Positions 37,144-50,036 are shown, counted from the stretch's first letter. The stretch: DNA of 64,000 nucleotides from Lutjanus erythropterus (GCA_020091685.1 CM034595.1:6967132-7031131); one strand, 5' to 3'. The notes: a model not told the origin generated them from the letters alone. Numbers and translations: made by a program.

Positions 37144-37630
37144 AAAAATATATACATTCTACAACAATATATAACAGAGATAATATGGCAATAACAAATA
37201 CAGTGTGTAAAGGTGCATGTGCCGAATCTACAATATGTAACAGTAATGTATAAATCTAGAACTGCAATATATGGAAAATAAACAATGATAGAAATACAAG
37301 AATGGATGTAAAATTATGTACAATGATGTGGATCAAGCTACAATCATATATAACAGTGTAATAACAATGCTGTATGTGTCGCACGGTGAGTTATTACACA
37401 GTTATTGTATGACAGTCAGCACAGTTGAAGTATAAATAGAGAATAAATAATGAGGTTGTAGTTGCTGTCAGAAGTGAAATAAGTCCAGTATAAGTTTGTC
37501 AGACACTCTGAGTTAAGCATTAACTCTGAAAAAATTCTATATGCAGTGAAGTTATAGCCATAACACAGAAAATGACTAGGGACGACTGTCAGTATTCATC
37601 TGAGACATCTAATACTGTTGTCAGAGAAGT

Positions 37631-38200
37631 AGGAAAAAAGCATTAAAGTAAGGCAGACTGTACTGAACGTATTTCAGTTCATGACATGAAGTCACCCACT
37701 CCACCTACACACCTCTCACAAACACTTGTCAGGTGTGAAAGCGATTTTTTTTTTTCACCCATTCATTGTGTAAAAGTAAATCTGTGCCACTCCTCCTGTC
37801 CTTGCTTTAGGGCTAACGTGAGCCAATTTTCTTTCAGTTTGTTTTTTTTTTTTTCTAATAACAGGGGAGTATTTGTCATGTGGGTTGTGTTGACATTTTT
37901 TGTTTAATATACCTGAGTAGAAGCAGAAAAAAAGTACTATAGTAAGGCAGACTGTATTGAACAGATTTCAGTTCATGACATGAAGCCACTCTCTCCTCCT
38001 ACACATCTCTCACAAACACTTCTCAGGTGTGCAAAAGATTTTTTTTTAGCCATTCATCATGTAAAAGTAAATCTAAAATCCGAGCACCACTCTGTCTTTG
38101 CTTTGGGGGAGAATGGGGTAACATGAGCCACTTTTTACATTTTGATGATTTTCAGTTTAGTTTTTATTGTTTAAAAATGTTTAGTTTTAGTTTTTTTGTA
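37631..38200 (+). repeat. Tandem duplication, period about 294 bp
   Basis: AGGCAGACTGTACTGAACGT..TTTCAGTTCATGACATGAAG at 37651 recurs at 37945 with drift. Both copies include CACAAACACTT.TCAGGTGTG, a T-run, and TGTAAAAGTAAATCT. The copies differ by many small changes, so the duplication is not recent. Confidence 0.75.
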
Positions 38201-39494
38201 TTATAGTACGGGTGGTATGTGTCAGAGTCAAGACTTAAGAAGTTTAGAAAAGTTATTACAGTACAAACACAACACTTTGTAAAGGCAGTTGATTCTCAGT
38301 CAGGTAGACATCCCAGTCTCAATAAATATACTCACCAAAAAAAGTGGCCCCTTACTTCTTACATCATATCACTCTGCCAATTTTAATTATCACTCACGTG
38401 TAAGGAGCACCAGTTCCTGATCTGAATTAAGGAGCAAAATGCAACATTTAAAAATGTAGTTACAATTATCAGGTTATGTAAATTCTAAATAGAGAAAAAT
38501 AAGGTAATCTACAAAATAAATCTGCATAAAAATAAATCTGATCTTACATTATTATGATATCTCATAACTTACGTCAAAAATACTTTTGATTTTATTGTAT
38601 CGGCCAAGATGACAAAAAGACTGTAGCCTTGGCTATTAAGACGCCACGATGACCGAGTTTTTTTTATCAGTTATTACAACTTTATATTCTGTTTTTTCAA
38701 TTAAGTAATTGTCGACATAAGCAAAAACTCAATTTATTTTAGAAAAGAGCGTAAAGGTGAATGGGAAAATGACTGTCTGTTGCAAAAATCCAGTTCAGAC
38801 CCACTTTTGCATTCACGTTTGACCTTGTGTACTTGCCACAGCTGGGCATCCAGTTTCCTTTTCCACTGTTGAATTATTAGCAGCATTTTAGATCCACTCA
38901 CCGACAGTGATTAGATCAACGGAGGCTAATCTCTATTAACTGCTTCCTTGTTTCCTGTCTGATCGTCTGACTGCTTGTGTTTCTTGCCCTGTTGGACCCA
39001 TTTTGCAGATTTTGCCGCGTTAGTATGTGCATACACGTATCATGTAGTGTTGCCTCATGACTCATTGCAAGTCAAACAGCATCTCCTCACTGCTGGTTCT
39101 GCATTCAGCCAGAGTAGTGTTGTATAAAATTGGATAATGTGACATTGCCTTGATTGGAGACTCCTCCCTGTTAGATTTCCTTTCAGAGGTCAACACGTCT
39201 GAAGCATCACTTGAGTCTGCGGAGCAAATTCAATGAGTTTGACTTCCTCACATGCTTCACAGATACTATTTTTTCCCACTCGACTTCACTCCTTTATTGT
39301 GGTTGTCAGCTCCAACTGTGCTATTAAAGTCTCGCATTATTTATTTTTTTGGTTGTGACCATTTTAGTGTTCTGATTCTGATACCAATATCAGCCTAAAG
39401 ATACAGATGCAGCCTTAAATGCAGTACAAGGTGTTGGCACCAATCCAATCAGTAATTAGAATAAATATAGGTATCAGAATGAGAATCAGGAAGG
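38201..39494. other. No gene seen
   Basis: Unique DNA, slightly richer in GC at 38860-39310. No supported exon is seen. Confidence 0.45.
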
Positions 39495-40490
39495 AAAAAA
39501 TGGTTAAAGTACACATATTCTGTACTCAAGCAGAAGAATGTGAGTAAAAAAGACTTTTACGTTGTTTTTTTCTTACTACACCTTTATATCCTGGTACATC
39601 TTTTTCATCTTGTTACGATTTGTCACATCTTTTATGCCACCTTGTTACATGTTTTATGTTGTTTTTATCTTGTTACAGCTTTTACATCATTTTGTGCTTT
39701 TACATTAGTTTCAATTTGAGTTTTGTTATGTTGTTTTTGTATTGTTAAGTCATTTTACGAAGGTTTGGTCTTGTTATGTGTTTCATGTTGTGTTCGTCTT
39801 GTTACATCTTTTATGCCATTTTTGTCTCATCATGTTTTTTCCATCTTTTTCATCTTGTTATGTCATCTTTGTCCTGTTATGTCTTATACATCTTTGTTTT
39901 TCCATTTTTCACTTCATTTTAGTCTTGTTGCATCGTTTTTGTATTGTTAAGTCCTTTATGACATTTTTGTCTTTTATGTCTTTAATATCTTTTTTATCTT
40001 GTTATGTCTTTTATGCCGCTTTTGGCTTGTTTCATATTTGACATTGTTTTCATCTTGTTTCGTCTTTTTCGTGATTTTTGTGTTGTTTTACGTTTGTCAC
40101 ATAATTTTTCTTTTGATACATTTTTCACGTCATTTTAGTCTTGCTACCTTGTTTTTGTATTAAGTCTTACATACATTTGGTCTTGTCTTTTACATCGTTT
40201 TCGTCTCGTTATGTCTGTCGTGTGATACGCCGGAATCATCTTTTCTATGTGTTACTGTCCCATCCACTTAACATGAAGTTGGTCATGATGTTGAGAGGGT
40301 GGCATCCAGTGAAGCAAAATAAAAATAACAACATTTACCCTCAAATGCATTAAAACTTAAGTAACAAGCCTGTTTTGAAAATGTAAGGAGTAGAAAGTAC
40401 AGGTATTTGTGTTAACATGTTGGGAGTAAAAGTCAAAAGTTGTCAGAAAAAGAAATACTCAAGTAAAGTACAAATACTACTCATCTCTAG
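39495..40490. repeat. Degenerate T-rich tandem repeat inside an inverted-end element
   Basis: From about 39560 to 40230 the sequence is a degenerate array of units like TTTTGTCTTGTTATGTCTTT, roughly 20-30 bp each. The outer flanks (AAAGTACACATATTCTGTACTCAAGC at the left, TACTCAAGTAAAGTACAAATAC at the right) are an eroded inverted pair, so the array seems to have grown in a MITE. The open frames across it are artefacts. Confidence 0.6.
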
Positions 40491-41692
40491 TGCATTTCAC
40501 TTGTGCAGGTTGTGTACAGGTCACATTTTAAGATGTCCTGTTTATTTAAAACTTTGGGATCTTGGGACAGGATGTAGACTGAGCCATCTTCCTACACTCC
40601 TACATATTTGGAAGGAAACGAGACGAGGAGTTTGCAATCTGCGCGCTCATTGCTAGATGCCAATAAATCCTACACACTGATCCTTAAATTGAATCCAGTG
40701 GGGTAAAGTTGTGGCCGATGTATTTATCCACAGAACTGCACAGCCTGCTCACACTTACAGCGTCCACTGTCGATTTTAACATTCTGAATCGAAAACAGGA
40801 AGCTGAACCCTGCAGAAGGTGCACTTCACCGACGGTCACTCCAATTACCTGTGATGGAAGTGTATCCTCACAAGCCACTTTTCAAAAAAGAAGCGTCCAC
40901 GGAGGAATAGCAATCAGGATAAGGAGCGGGTGGGCGGGAGGATAAAGGTAGCTGTCCAGTTTTCACGGTTGAGATGGCGATCCCAATGTCAGCGTGACAG
41001 GAGAGGACGAAGCCTTCATTAGAGCAAGGAATTGCTACATTTACATCAGAGATACACATGAAAAAGGCAGAGCGCTGACCAGCATTCCCATCTCAATCAG
41101 TCAAGCAGCTATCATACAACAGTGACGGTCCTATCCAACCTTAAAATACAATATTAGAAGACATTAGACATTCATTTAGCTGGCAGGAGAAATTGTTAGC
41201 TTACGCCCTATCATTGTTAGAAGTCCTGGCCTCCCATTTCTTCACTCATTTGTGTTTAAAACAGCAGAAATGACGCAGCAAGTGAAGTGAAGTGGATATG
41301 TATGTCTGACTGCTTCTAGGAAATGAAAGGTCGGGAGGATTTTATTATAATCACTGTAAGCCCCAATTCACCCATGACACTAATTTTAGTGTAGAGTCCA
41401 CACGATCAGGCGTGAAAATTATATTCACTCGACACAAACACTCGTTTATTGTGAGACCAACATGTTTTTTGTGTGTGTGTGTGTGTTAGGTTGACTGATC
41501 TTTGAGTTCATTTTACTAAAATTTATAAAGCCGAGGTTCCAGGATGAATTAACATATCATGCAATTTACATATTTTGATAGTTGACTAAACTAAAAAGAA
41601 TTGTTGTAAAAATGTGTGCTCTGTGTTTTATGTTCATATCAATTTTAGTGAATTTCTTATTTAATAAAACAAATAATTTAACTAATATCGTA
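40491..41692. other. No gene seen
   Basis: Includes a repeat-poor stretch at about 40680-41100 and a (TG)n run near 41471-41487. No gene is recognised. Confidence 0.4.
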
Positions 41693-41955
41693 AAGGGATG
41701 GTTGACTCCAAAATCAAAAACTCAATTGCAGAGTTTTGGAGAGACGTCTGCCTTTTCTCTGGTACGAGATGGTACTAGTCCTGTGGTGCACAAAAATATA
41801 TATAAATATATATTATATATATATATGTATATATATGTATGTATACATACATACATATACAAATATATACATATATATATATATAAACTACTATAAAAGC
41901 TGTAAATAATCCACAGAACTTGTTGTGTCATTTAGGAACTACTTTCTTTCTGGTA
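41693..41955 (+). repeat. Dispersed repeat A, copy 2, with an internal AT-rich microsatellite
   Basis: AAGGGATGGTTGACTCCAAAATCAAAAAC and GAGTTTTGGAGAGACGTCTG match copy 3 at 42848. An imperfect TA/TACA microsatellite occupies about 41796-41885, between the two matched parts. Confidence 0.65.
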
Positions 41956-42294
41956 GAAAAGAAAGTCAGAAATTCTACTTCAGAAAGAAATTAGAAGAAT
42001 TAGAGGTAGAACTGTTCCTTTACGACATGTATTCTGAGCTAGTTTGTGCACCAGGACCCTGAAACTGAAGCAGCTAAATGGAATTAAGCCATGATTCATT
42101 TAATTACACATGTCAAAGTGTGTCAGGTCAAAAAGAGCTTTTATCTAGTTCCCCCACATAATAATCAGCTTCCATTACCTTTATATTGTGTTCAGATGAG
42201 AATAACTGTCAAACACACGATTATAATCCATTCATTGTCCTATATATCGCTTTATGAGCTTCATTTCCAAACACACACACACCATGAGCAGATA

Positions 42295-42331
42295 TTGTGT
42301 GTGTGTGTGTGTATGTGTGTGTGTGTGTGTG
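42295..42331. repeat. (TG)n microsatellite
   Basis: TG dinucleotides with one TATG interruption; the open frames across it are spurious. Confidence 0.9.
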
Positions 42332-42847
42332 CTATGTTGTCTGTGTTGACATGTGGCCATCAGAGGAATGAAGCTGTAGCACAGATCAGCAAAAACACAG
42401 CAGCCTATATGATGTTGTGTTCCCTCCTTGTATCCTTGACACACAGTGTGAGTGTTGGAAGAGTGTTTGCAAGGTTAGGAGGGACAGAGCCATATAGGGA
42501 GGCAGGTGAAAACAGAGTTTATATGGATCTGTCCTGACCTCTGAAAGAAAGAAAAGCGAGTAGGGCAGAGTTTATTAGATTACTACTGATCTCTGGTGAC
42601 GGACTGCCCTTCCAGGTACACTCACACAGGGAGGAGACACACTGATGGTCAGCTCAAGACTGCCACTAAGTGGTGGAAACATGACCTCTGCATACTGCTT
42701 CAAATATGTTACTTCTACATAAGAAGCAGTCCACACCGATTTGTCTTTGACTGACCAAAACACTGATTTAATCAATAATCGATTCACTTTGACTCTGCTA
42801 CCATACAACAAATTAGAAACATCGGGACATATGAATGACCCTGTATT

Positions 42848-43215
42848 AAAGGGACATTTCACACCAAACTCAAAAATACACATTTTTCCTCTGGCTTGTA
42901 GAGCTATTTATCCATCTAGACAGTTTTGGTGTAAGATGCAGAATTTTGGAGATGTCTGCCTTCTCTCCAGTGTGTGGGACTGAATGTCACTCGCCTTGTG
43001 GTGCTCAAAGCACCAAAAAATACATTTGAAAAATTCTAAATCAACGTCTCTTTCCAAAAATCATGACCCAGTTCCTCAAGATAATCCACAGACCTTGTTG
43101 TGATCAGTTTCATGTAGGAACTACTTTCTTTCTGCAGTAGAATCTATCGCAACTACTTTCGATCTAAAGTAGTTTAGGTAGATTCAAATCTCCGGAACTA
43201 CTCTCTTCTCTACTA
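42848..43215 (+). repeat. Dispersed repeat A, copy 3 (longest)
   Basis: Begins AAAGGGACATTTCACACCAA and includes TATTTATCCATCTAGACAGT, CAGAATTTTGGAGATGTCTG and AGGAACTACTTTCTTTCTGC, matching copies 1 and 2 in order. A non-autonomous repeat with no coding sequence. Confidence 0.65.
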
Positions 43216-43233
43216 GAAAGACTGATACAAAAG

Positions 43234-43543
43234 TACGGCTGCACAGTTAATCACAATAAAATCACAATGTCAAAATCATAGAACCAGGACCAAATTGCAA
43301 TTGTTTAAAAAAGGAGAAATGTGTGAGAAAACAACATTATAACGAGGCACTGTAGTGCTGCAGAGATGCCCTGGTCTAAAAATCTTGTTCTCCAGATGAA
43401 AGAAAATATGTCTATTTGGCACAGAACTCAATAACTATCACATCATCGTGATTTTATGTTTTTTTTTTTTGTTTTTTTTTTGTGATGCAAAACTGATCAT
43501 TTCCACTAATCGTATCACAATTGCAATTTGAGTCAAAGCCCTA
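43234..43543. mobile_element. MITE with TACGGCTGCAC / AAGCCCTA ends
   Basis: The left end TACGGCTGCACAGTTAATCA and the right end AAAGCCCTA are eroded inverted copies, and the interior AATCACAATGTCAAAATCATA matches a common teleost non-autonomous element. T-runs interrupt the right half. Confidence 0.55.
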
Positions 43544-44324
43544 CACTGAAGGTGATGATCAACTCTTTACACAAGCTTGGTAGCTGCATAAAGGCTTTGA
43601 CAGCCAAAACATTTTAACCACACATGGTCTTCTGCAGGTGAAGGGGTGAGTGCATCCATATGTACAAAAACTGTGATGATATATCACACATCATCTGTAA
43701 ATTGGTAATTGATAACATACATACGAGGAGATATGCCCAATCATTCATTGATCAGCTGATCACACAATGAATGCACATCATTTTTGGATTAACCATTTGC
43801 TATGTGTCAGAAAGTAGTTAAAAATGCCCACTGCGGTTTCCTAAAGGTCAAATTAATGTCTTGATGGTGTTGAGCAATAATCCAAACCCTGAATATACTC
43901 ACTTTATTATCACATAAGACAAGAGTAAGGCAGCAAATCCTCACAGATGAAAAGCTGGCATGAGGTAATGTTTGACACTTGTTGACTGGAATGATTCATC
44001 ATTTATCACAATAGTTGCTGATTCATTTTCTTTTTTTTCCACTTGTCTAATTGTTTCTGCGCTACAGAATGTCACATCAACTTAACAAGCAGCCAAGGAC
44101 ACAAACACAAGTTAACAAATGAATGAAAAAACAAACAACAAAATGCTCTATTTTATCACCAAAGGAAAGAAAGAAAAATGTTACGCAACAAGCATCTTCT
44201 TTAGAAAGCCTTAGGTAGTATTTACAGCCTTGTAGTGTCCTTTTTATTTAGCCTTCAAATGTGGGCTCTGATGGTCAGCATATCTTTAAAATATAGTCAA
44301 CCGTCAGAGAAACATGGTGATGAT
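43544..44324. other. No gene seen
   Basis: AT-rich unique DNA. Confidence 0.45.
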
Positions 44325-45228
44325 CAGTGTTGGGCAAGTTACTGAACATTAGTAACTAGTTACTAGGAAAAGTAACTTTTGCTTTACTTTTTTCTGCTTC
44401 AATACTCAATACTCAATTCAATACTCTTATTAATGCACATGTTATTTTAGTGTGGCACAGTGTGAGACAAAACAACTCAAACATCATCTCATCATTGTAG
44501 CCATTATCACTATGATGAAAAGTAAGTTGTGGACCAGTAAAATACAATAGATATGTTTTAAAACTTTTGATATTTTTGGCACATTTATTGTTGCCTCAAC
44601 AGGCCTTCAAATCAAGCATAAATATTAGTAAAAACTGTCTTAGCTTAGCAATTCAGGCTAATCTTTAGTGAATGATTCACATGGTGTTGTACATTGACAA
44701 ATCACCAACATGTATGATACACACAACAGATTTGCTTTGACTTAACAATCATTATACCTGATATCTATCCATCACATGACAACAAATGTGCATAACTGCC
44801 TCAAAATAGAGGCTGGGTCCACTTACCCATTAACTCAACTTACCCTACTTTCCCCTATTTAAGAAATTTAAAGCATGTGCTGTATTATTAGCATACAGTA
44901 TCAGCAGTGATGATCACTTTAAACAGGCAGTTGCAGTGCAGTATGAAATCACGTCCAGTCACAGCATCGTGTGAGTTGTAGCTGCAGAAGTCATCTGTGG
45001 CCACGTGCCACATCTGTATAGTTACACATGATGATAAAGCTCAGATGATAGTAAACCTTAATCCTCTGAAGTTGTCAGATTGTTTCAGTGAAGTTTTGAG
45101 TAACAAGCCCTTTTCAAATTTCAGTAATTGTAACAGCGTTGATGAATTTGAAAAGTAACTACATACATTATTACTTACCACAAAAAGTAGATGGAGTTAT
45201 GTAGTAGTACGTGTTATTCCCAACACTG
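44325..45228. mobile_element. hAT-like non-autonomous element
   Basis: The ends CAGTGTTGGGCAAGTTACT and GTTATTCCCAACACTG are inverted copies, and TAACTAGTTACTAGG-type sequence near the left end fits a widespread fish hAT MITE. The 8-bp flanks do not match, so the target duplication has decayed. No transposase is present. Confidence 0.65.
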
Positions 45229-47151
45229 CTTACAATCCATTAAAACCTTTCAAACCTTTTATAAACCAGTAAAATTCTGATCCGGAACACAGCTTTGATC
45301 CTTCAGATGTGACATCATCATTTCAGTGACATCACCAGTCCATCATTCCATCATTTAATGATTTGGTGATTTTTTTCATTTCCATACCAAAGATCAAAAT
45401 AATAATAAAAACCAACCACAACATACCTCTGGAGGATATGATGGACTCAGATGTTCTGGATGGAGTCCAATGGAGCCTCTCTGCCACTGGAAGGCTGAAA
45501 TGTAGCGGCTTCGGTTGCCGAATGAGGCGGCTACTCAGTGATGTCCAGTGATGGTCTGTGCGCTGGTAGGGTGGGCACTGATGGAACAGAAAGCATTTTC
45601 ATCAATAGTTGCTTCCTTGACGTTTGAAAATTTGGGGGACAAAATGTATAAACGTACAATAGGTATTTTCTGCCATTATGGGTCTCTGAGTTTGATGATG
45701 TTACGAGGTAGCATGGCATCATGGGAGTTTTTGACACCACTGGCAAACAAAATCTACCTGATGTGACATAATGTGTGGCAGAAATAATGCACATGGATGA
45801 GATGATGTTTAAAAAGCTTTTTTAACTTTAACTTTTTTAACTTTAACTAAAGTCACATTAAATCGTCACTTCATTCTCACGAAACAGCCACAAAGTACAG
45901 CTACTGTTGCTAAACTTATCTGGTGAATTCAATGACCAGGTAACTGACTGTGCTATCTGTGGTCAAATCAATCATACTCAAAATACATTTATGATTTTGT
46001 TGAACATGGTTGTTATAACATCACCATATCCTTTAGTTTGGCGCCTGGAAAGAGCCACTATTACAGCAGCACAGGAAGCTAGACTGAATTATATTGAAAT
46101 AATATAACATAAATAATATAGTATAAATACAGTCTCTGCTGAATTATTGTGTTTTGAGAATGCTGTATAATTGTATTGTATGACTTACACTATCCCAGGG
46201 GCATGTATGACTATTTACATGTTACATAATTGCAACTTGTCTTTGTGGTGGAACCACATTAATCACAACTGGGTGGAAAGGCCTGACTTGCTGATTATAT
46301 ATAACGTGACCTGCACATCGAGTCACTGCCACATAGACGTGGTCTTGAACCAAACCAGTGTGATAATTGATTAACACAAAATGACTGCAATTAACCATAT
46401 ATGCAATATAGTCACACCAAAATTACCCAGTTGAACTGACCAAATATATTGCAAAGTGATTTATGCATAAGTAAATGTAATAGCTAAAACATATGATAGC
46501 TCTATCGGTTTGCCACATATCTGTTGTAAAGTGATCATGTCCTCTCTGTATCTCAAGAACTTTGCATTTGCTTCTGCAGATATGTGAATATGTTGCAGGA
46601 AGATAAAGGTAGCTGACACCTGGAGCACTCCCTAACCCTACCCAGTGCCAGGATGGGCAGGATGGTGCAGGTGCACATGATGCAGAGAAATGCCAACTGA
46701 TGCTGATAATAAATGCTGTGGTATAACAGAGGCCACATGCATGTTTCTGTGTACATCCTGGACAAACATACATACTGCTTTCAGTAATTAAGCTACTGTA
46801 GTAACATTTCCGTATGTGCTGTGATGTCGCAGCTGTCACCCCTCTGTGCCTCGGATTGTGCAGCACACACAGAGTTAGGGCAAAGGGCCGCTCTTCAGCC
46901 CATTTCACCCACCTGCAGCCAATCCACTGTTAATCATAATGTTGTGTTAGCCACGAGAGCTGAGATGAAGGCTGGAGACAAATAAAGCCAACTATGCTGA
47001 GAAAGTGCAGACGAAGGTTATGTACTGTAACTGACTGCAAGCACCTGGCTGTCACCTGATCAATGAGCTGACAGGCTCCGATTGGCTCTGATTTTTGACA
47101 ACAAACACCACGTGTTGATTAAAATACTAATTTTCTGTGTAACTGTAATAT
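45229..47151. other. No gene seen
   Basis: A 161-codon minus-strand frame (46908-46423) has no motif, no splice context and odd composition. No RNA gene or element ends were found. Confidence 0.4.
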
Positions 47152-48378
47152 TTAACCCTCCTATCATCCTCAAATATCACTAACACATTTTATCCTCGGG
47201 GTCAATCTGACCCCAGGGATATTTGCCTCTGGAAAATGATTTACAGAAAATTGTTGACCAATTGATAATGAATTGAATGAATTGTTGACCTTGATAATGA
47301 AACCTTGACCTGTCCTCTAGCGCCACCATCAGGCATAGAGGATTAGAGGAAATTAATTAAAATTAATTTATCTTGAAAAGTTTTCATCCAAATCTTCTCA
47401 AATTTACTGCCAACATTAATGACCACAAGAGTATGAACCCTATTGATTTTGGTGACCTTTCCTGCAGCGCCACCATCAGGTCAAATTTTCAGTTTTAGAG
47501 TTAGTGTATCTTGAAAATCTTTCATCCAAATCTTTTCTAATTTGGGGTGCACATTCATGACTCTCACAGAATGAACCATATTTGTTGATGTTGGTGACCC
47601 TCCCTTTCCTCTCATAAACATATTTATTTACTTATTTTTATCTCCTTTTTTCATAATATATTTGTGGTTAGTCACTACAAAGTCTCACTCACCCCTCCTC
47701 TTTTGTTATCCTTTTTTTTTTTTGTGATTTGTTTTGTTTTTGTTTTTTTGTCTTTTTTGGTTGTTTTTTTTATTTTTTTGGTGTGTGTGAGGGGGTTTAC
47801 ATGTTTGAAAATTCACCCATTTATGAAACAGAAAATCATAATGAGAACATCAGTCAGATAGTCAGAACATGGAACAGTTCTTTATGCCCACAGTCAAGCT
47901 TCTAGTCTGCACTACTTTACAGAGGACGTGCAGAGAGTGTGTTCATGCTCCTTGCAGACATATTTCTTGCATAACAAACAGGTCATGCTGGTCTTAGAAT
48001 CATTTCGGGTGGGACAAACCTGACACCTGCCAATACTGTCTCCCCTCCCCCATGTCATGTATCAACTCAAAAGTATCAACTCTGCACCTGCAGGTGTGGG
48101 GATGTTAGGTCACACATGGGTCACACATAGACAGACAAGTTTTACACAGCTAAAACAGCTTGGGGTCAAACTGACCCCAGAGGAACACCGATGCGTGCAA
48201 TAGGTGTTCAGCGCATTGAAAAAATATCATCATGATAATTTTATGCTTAATCAATTGTACCCATCAAATTAGGAAAAGTTATGAAATATGAAGCAAAAAA
48301 ACAAAAGTCAACTATTATTTTTTGAATGATAAACATTGAATGGGGTCAAATTAACCCCAAGGACAATAGGAGGGTTAA
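47152..48378 (-). mobile_element. piggyBac-derived element, internally deleted
   Basis: TTAA at 47152 and 48375 flanks inverted ends CCCTCCTATCATCCTC and the reverse complement of CCCTCCTATTGTCCTT. Subterminal GGGGTCAATCTGACCCC palindromes occur near both ends. A partial direct duplication lies at about 47300-47440 and 47455-47590 (CGCCACCATCAGG...ATCCAAATCTT). The minus strand retains the transposase tail. The length (1.23 kb) is well short of a complete element. Confidence 0.8.
47912..48055 (-). pseudogene. piggyBac transposase C-terminal cysteine domain remnant
   Basis: The minus-strand frame reads GRGDSIGRCQVCPTRNDSKT, then SMTCLLCKKYVCKEHEHTLC, then TSSVK and a TAG stop at 47912-47914. 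The C..C...C..C...C..H..H pattern is the zinc-binding tail found at the end of many piggyBac transposases. The rest of the protein is absent, so this is a relic within the deleted element. Confidence 0.75.
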
Positions 48379-48595
48379 CATTGGATATATTAGTCTCACG
48401 CTGTGCAATGACGTTTTAATCTGTTAACAAGTGTATATTTTTTTGTCTGATAATAATAATAAAAGTTATATATATGACTTAGCAAATAAACAGTTACAAA
48501 AGTTATTTCAAGTGCGATCTCATTTATGATAAGTTATCTTTCATGCAGAACACAAAAGGTGTATTATAATTAAAGTATGTCTAATTGTAAAGAGC
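48379..48595. other. Short spacer, no gene
   Basis: AT-rich DNA between two mobile elements. Confidence 0.5.
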
Positions 48596-49665
48596 TGGAC
48601 TGTGGTCTGCTACAGGGCAGCTGTCTAGGACCACTCCTGTATTCCATCTTTACAATGACTTCCTATCTGTTTTTTACAAAAAGCAAGTATACAAATGTGA
48701 GCAGATGATTCTACACTGTATTATGCAGCAAATTAAGTTAAATTTGGTTTTTGATTGGATAAAACTAAACAAGTTGGTGTTAAATACATTAAATATCAAA
48801 ACTATAATTCTGGGATCTAGCCATAAGCTGTATGCTGAGTCTGAACTTGTTGTCCATAGAAACAGTTTGCAGGGTGGGCACTTTCAAACAACACTTGGCA
48901 GGTGATTGGATGAACCGTCTATCACGTCTGACACAGGCTAACTTCAACTAATCAGATCAACTCACCGAACCAAAGCCACCCAGAGGAAGAGGAAGACAGG
49001 AAGACTGACAAAGTACTCTCCAGTTCTGATATAAATGATGTTATCACTAATGCTAAAATATTCAAGAGCCACCACTGGACACTTCTCACACCTCTCACAC
49101 CTAAAACCACGCCAGTAGCTGCCAGTAGTCCCTCCAAGGATGCTGATTGGCTTGCACTACCTCTAGTGTGGACAGACATGGCTCACAAGGTAAATACAGC
49201 AGGTGCATATGGTTAGATTATTGTGAGCAATAATAAGTAGTCGATTGTCATGGGCAGAACATACTGTAAGATTGTTAGGAAATGGGAAATGGCATCTCCA
49301 TGGCAAGAAGGTGCCTTCCTTATATTCCAGCACACATACTGGGGCAACTAATTCAACCTCAAATTTCAAGTCACCTGGACTATTGCTCACCTGTTTGATC
49401 ATCTGCATCTAAAAGTGAACTGAGAAAACTGCAAACTGCCCAGAACAGAGCCGCTAGGCTTGTGTTGGATTGCCCCACATGAACGAACACAGAAAGCATG
49501 CATTGCACATTCAACAATAGCATATTCCACTGAAACAGAGTTTCTACACAGCCAAATCATAAAATGCAGTAACTTTCGCAATCATTTCACTAGAACAGCA
49601 AGTGATGGGCAAATCATGTTACTCTGCCCAAAATCGAACACCATTTATCGTGACGTCAATTATTG
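48596..49665 (+). mobile_element. LINE remnant (L2/Rex-like), reverse transcriptase pieces
   Basis: At about 48608-48860 a frame shows LLQGSCLGPLLYSIFTMTSY-like sequence, then FDWIKLNKLVLNTLNIKTII and GSSHKLYAES. These match the QGS.LGPLLF and NKLVLN..KT..M.FGS motifs of L2/Rex-type reverse transcriptases; the YADD region is decayed. At about 49420-49665 LRKLQTAQNRAARLVLDCP and then ASDGQIML match the C-terminal region. The middle (about 48880-49330) is non-LINE repeat DNA. The copy has several frameshifts and stops and cannot be active. Confidence 0.65.
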
Positions 49666-49671
49666 CAGTGT

Positions 49672-49818
49672 CTCAATCCTGGTTCCTTGCTCCAACTTAC
49701 CTGATTCAAGTGATCAGCTCATCATCAGGCTTCTGCAGAGGCTTGATGATGAGCTGATCATTTGAATCAGGTATGTTGGAGCAGGGAAACATCTAAAACA
49801 TGCAGGGCGGTGGTCCCT
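49672..49818. repeat. Palindromic (foldback) dispersed repeat
   Basis: CTCCAACTTACCTGATTCAA..GATCAGCTCATCATC is followed by the near-perfect reverse complement GATGATGAGCTGATCATTTG..GGTATGTTGGAGCAGGG. This matches a very common teleost hairpin repeat; the left outer arm is truncated. It ends about 220 bp upstream of the P2X7-domain gene. Confidence 0.75.
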
Positions 49819-50036
49819 CAGCAATCTCACTGATCAAACATTCAGCTGATGAGGACACAGTCCAGAAGAAGATGAAGCCAACTGCTTGTATTTTTGTTTG
49901 ATGGAAGCAATGATTTGGGGTTGAATGCCATACAGTCTTGGTGCTTATTGCGCAATATGCATCTGAAATTGAGTGATTTAATACATACAGATGATAAACC
50001 CACGCTGCTATGTTTACGCCAAACAGTAATATAGAT

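Noticed and set aside
39723-40041. Hydrophobic open frames suggesting membrane proteins
   Set aside because: Produced by the T-rich tandem array; the Phe/Leu richness is a composition effect.
42091-42537. 148-codon open frame
   Set aside because: It reads through a TG microsatellite (CVCVCV), which keeps frames open by chance.
46423-46908. 161-codon minus-strand open frame
   Set aside because: No recognisable motif, a tail of irregular composition, and no supporting start or splice context.
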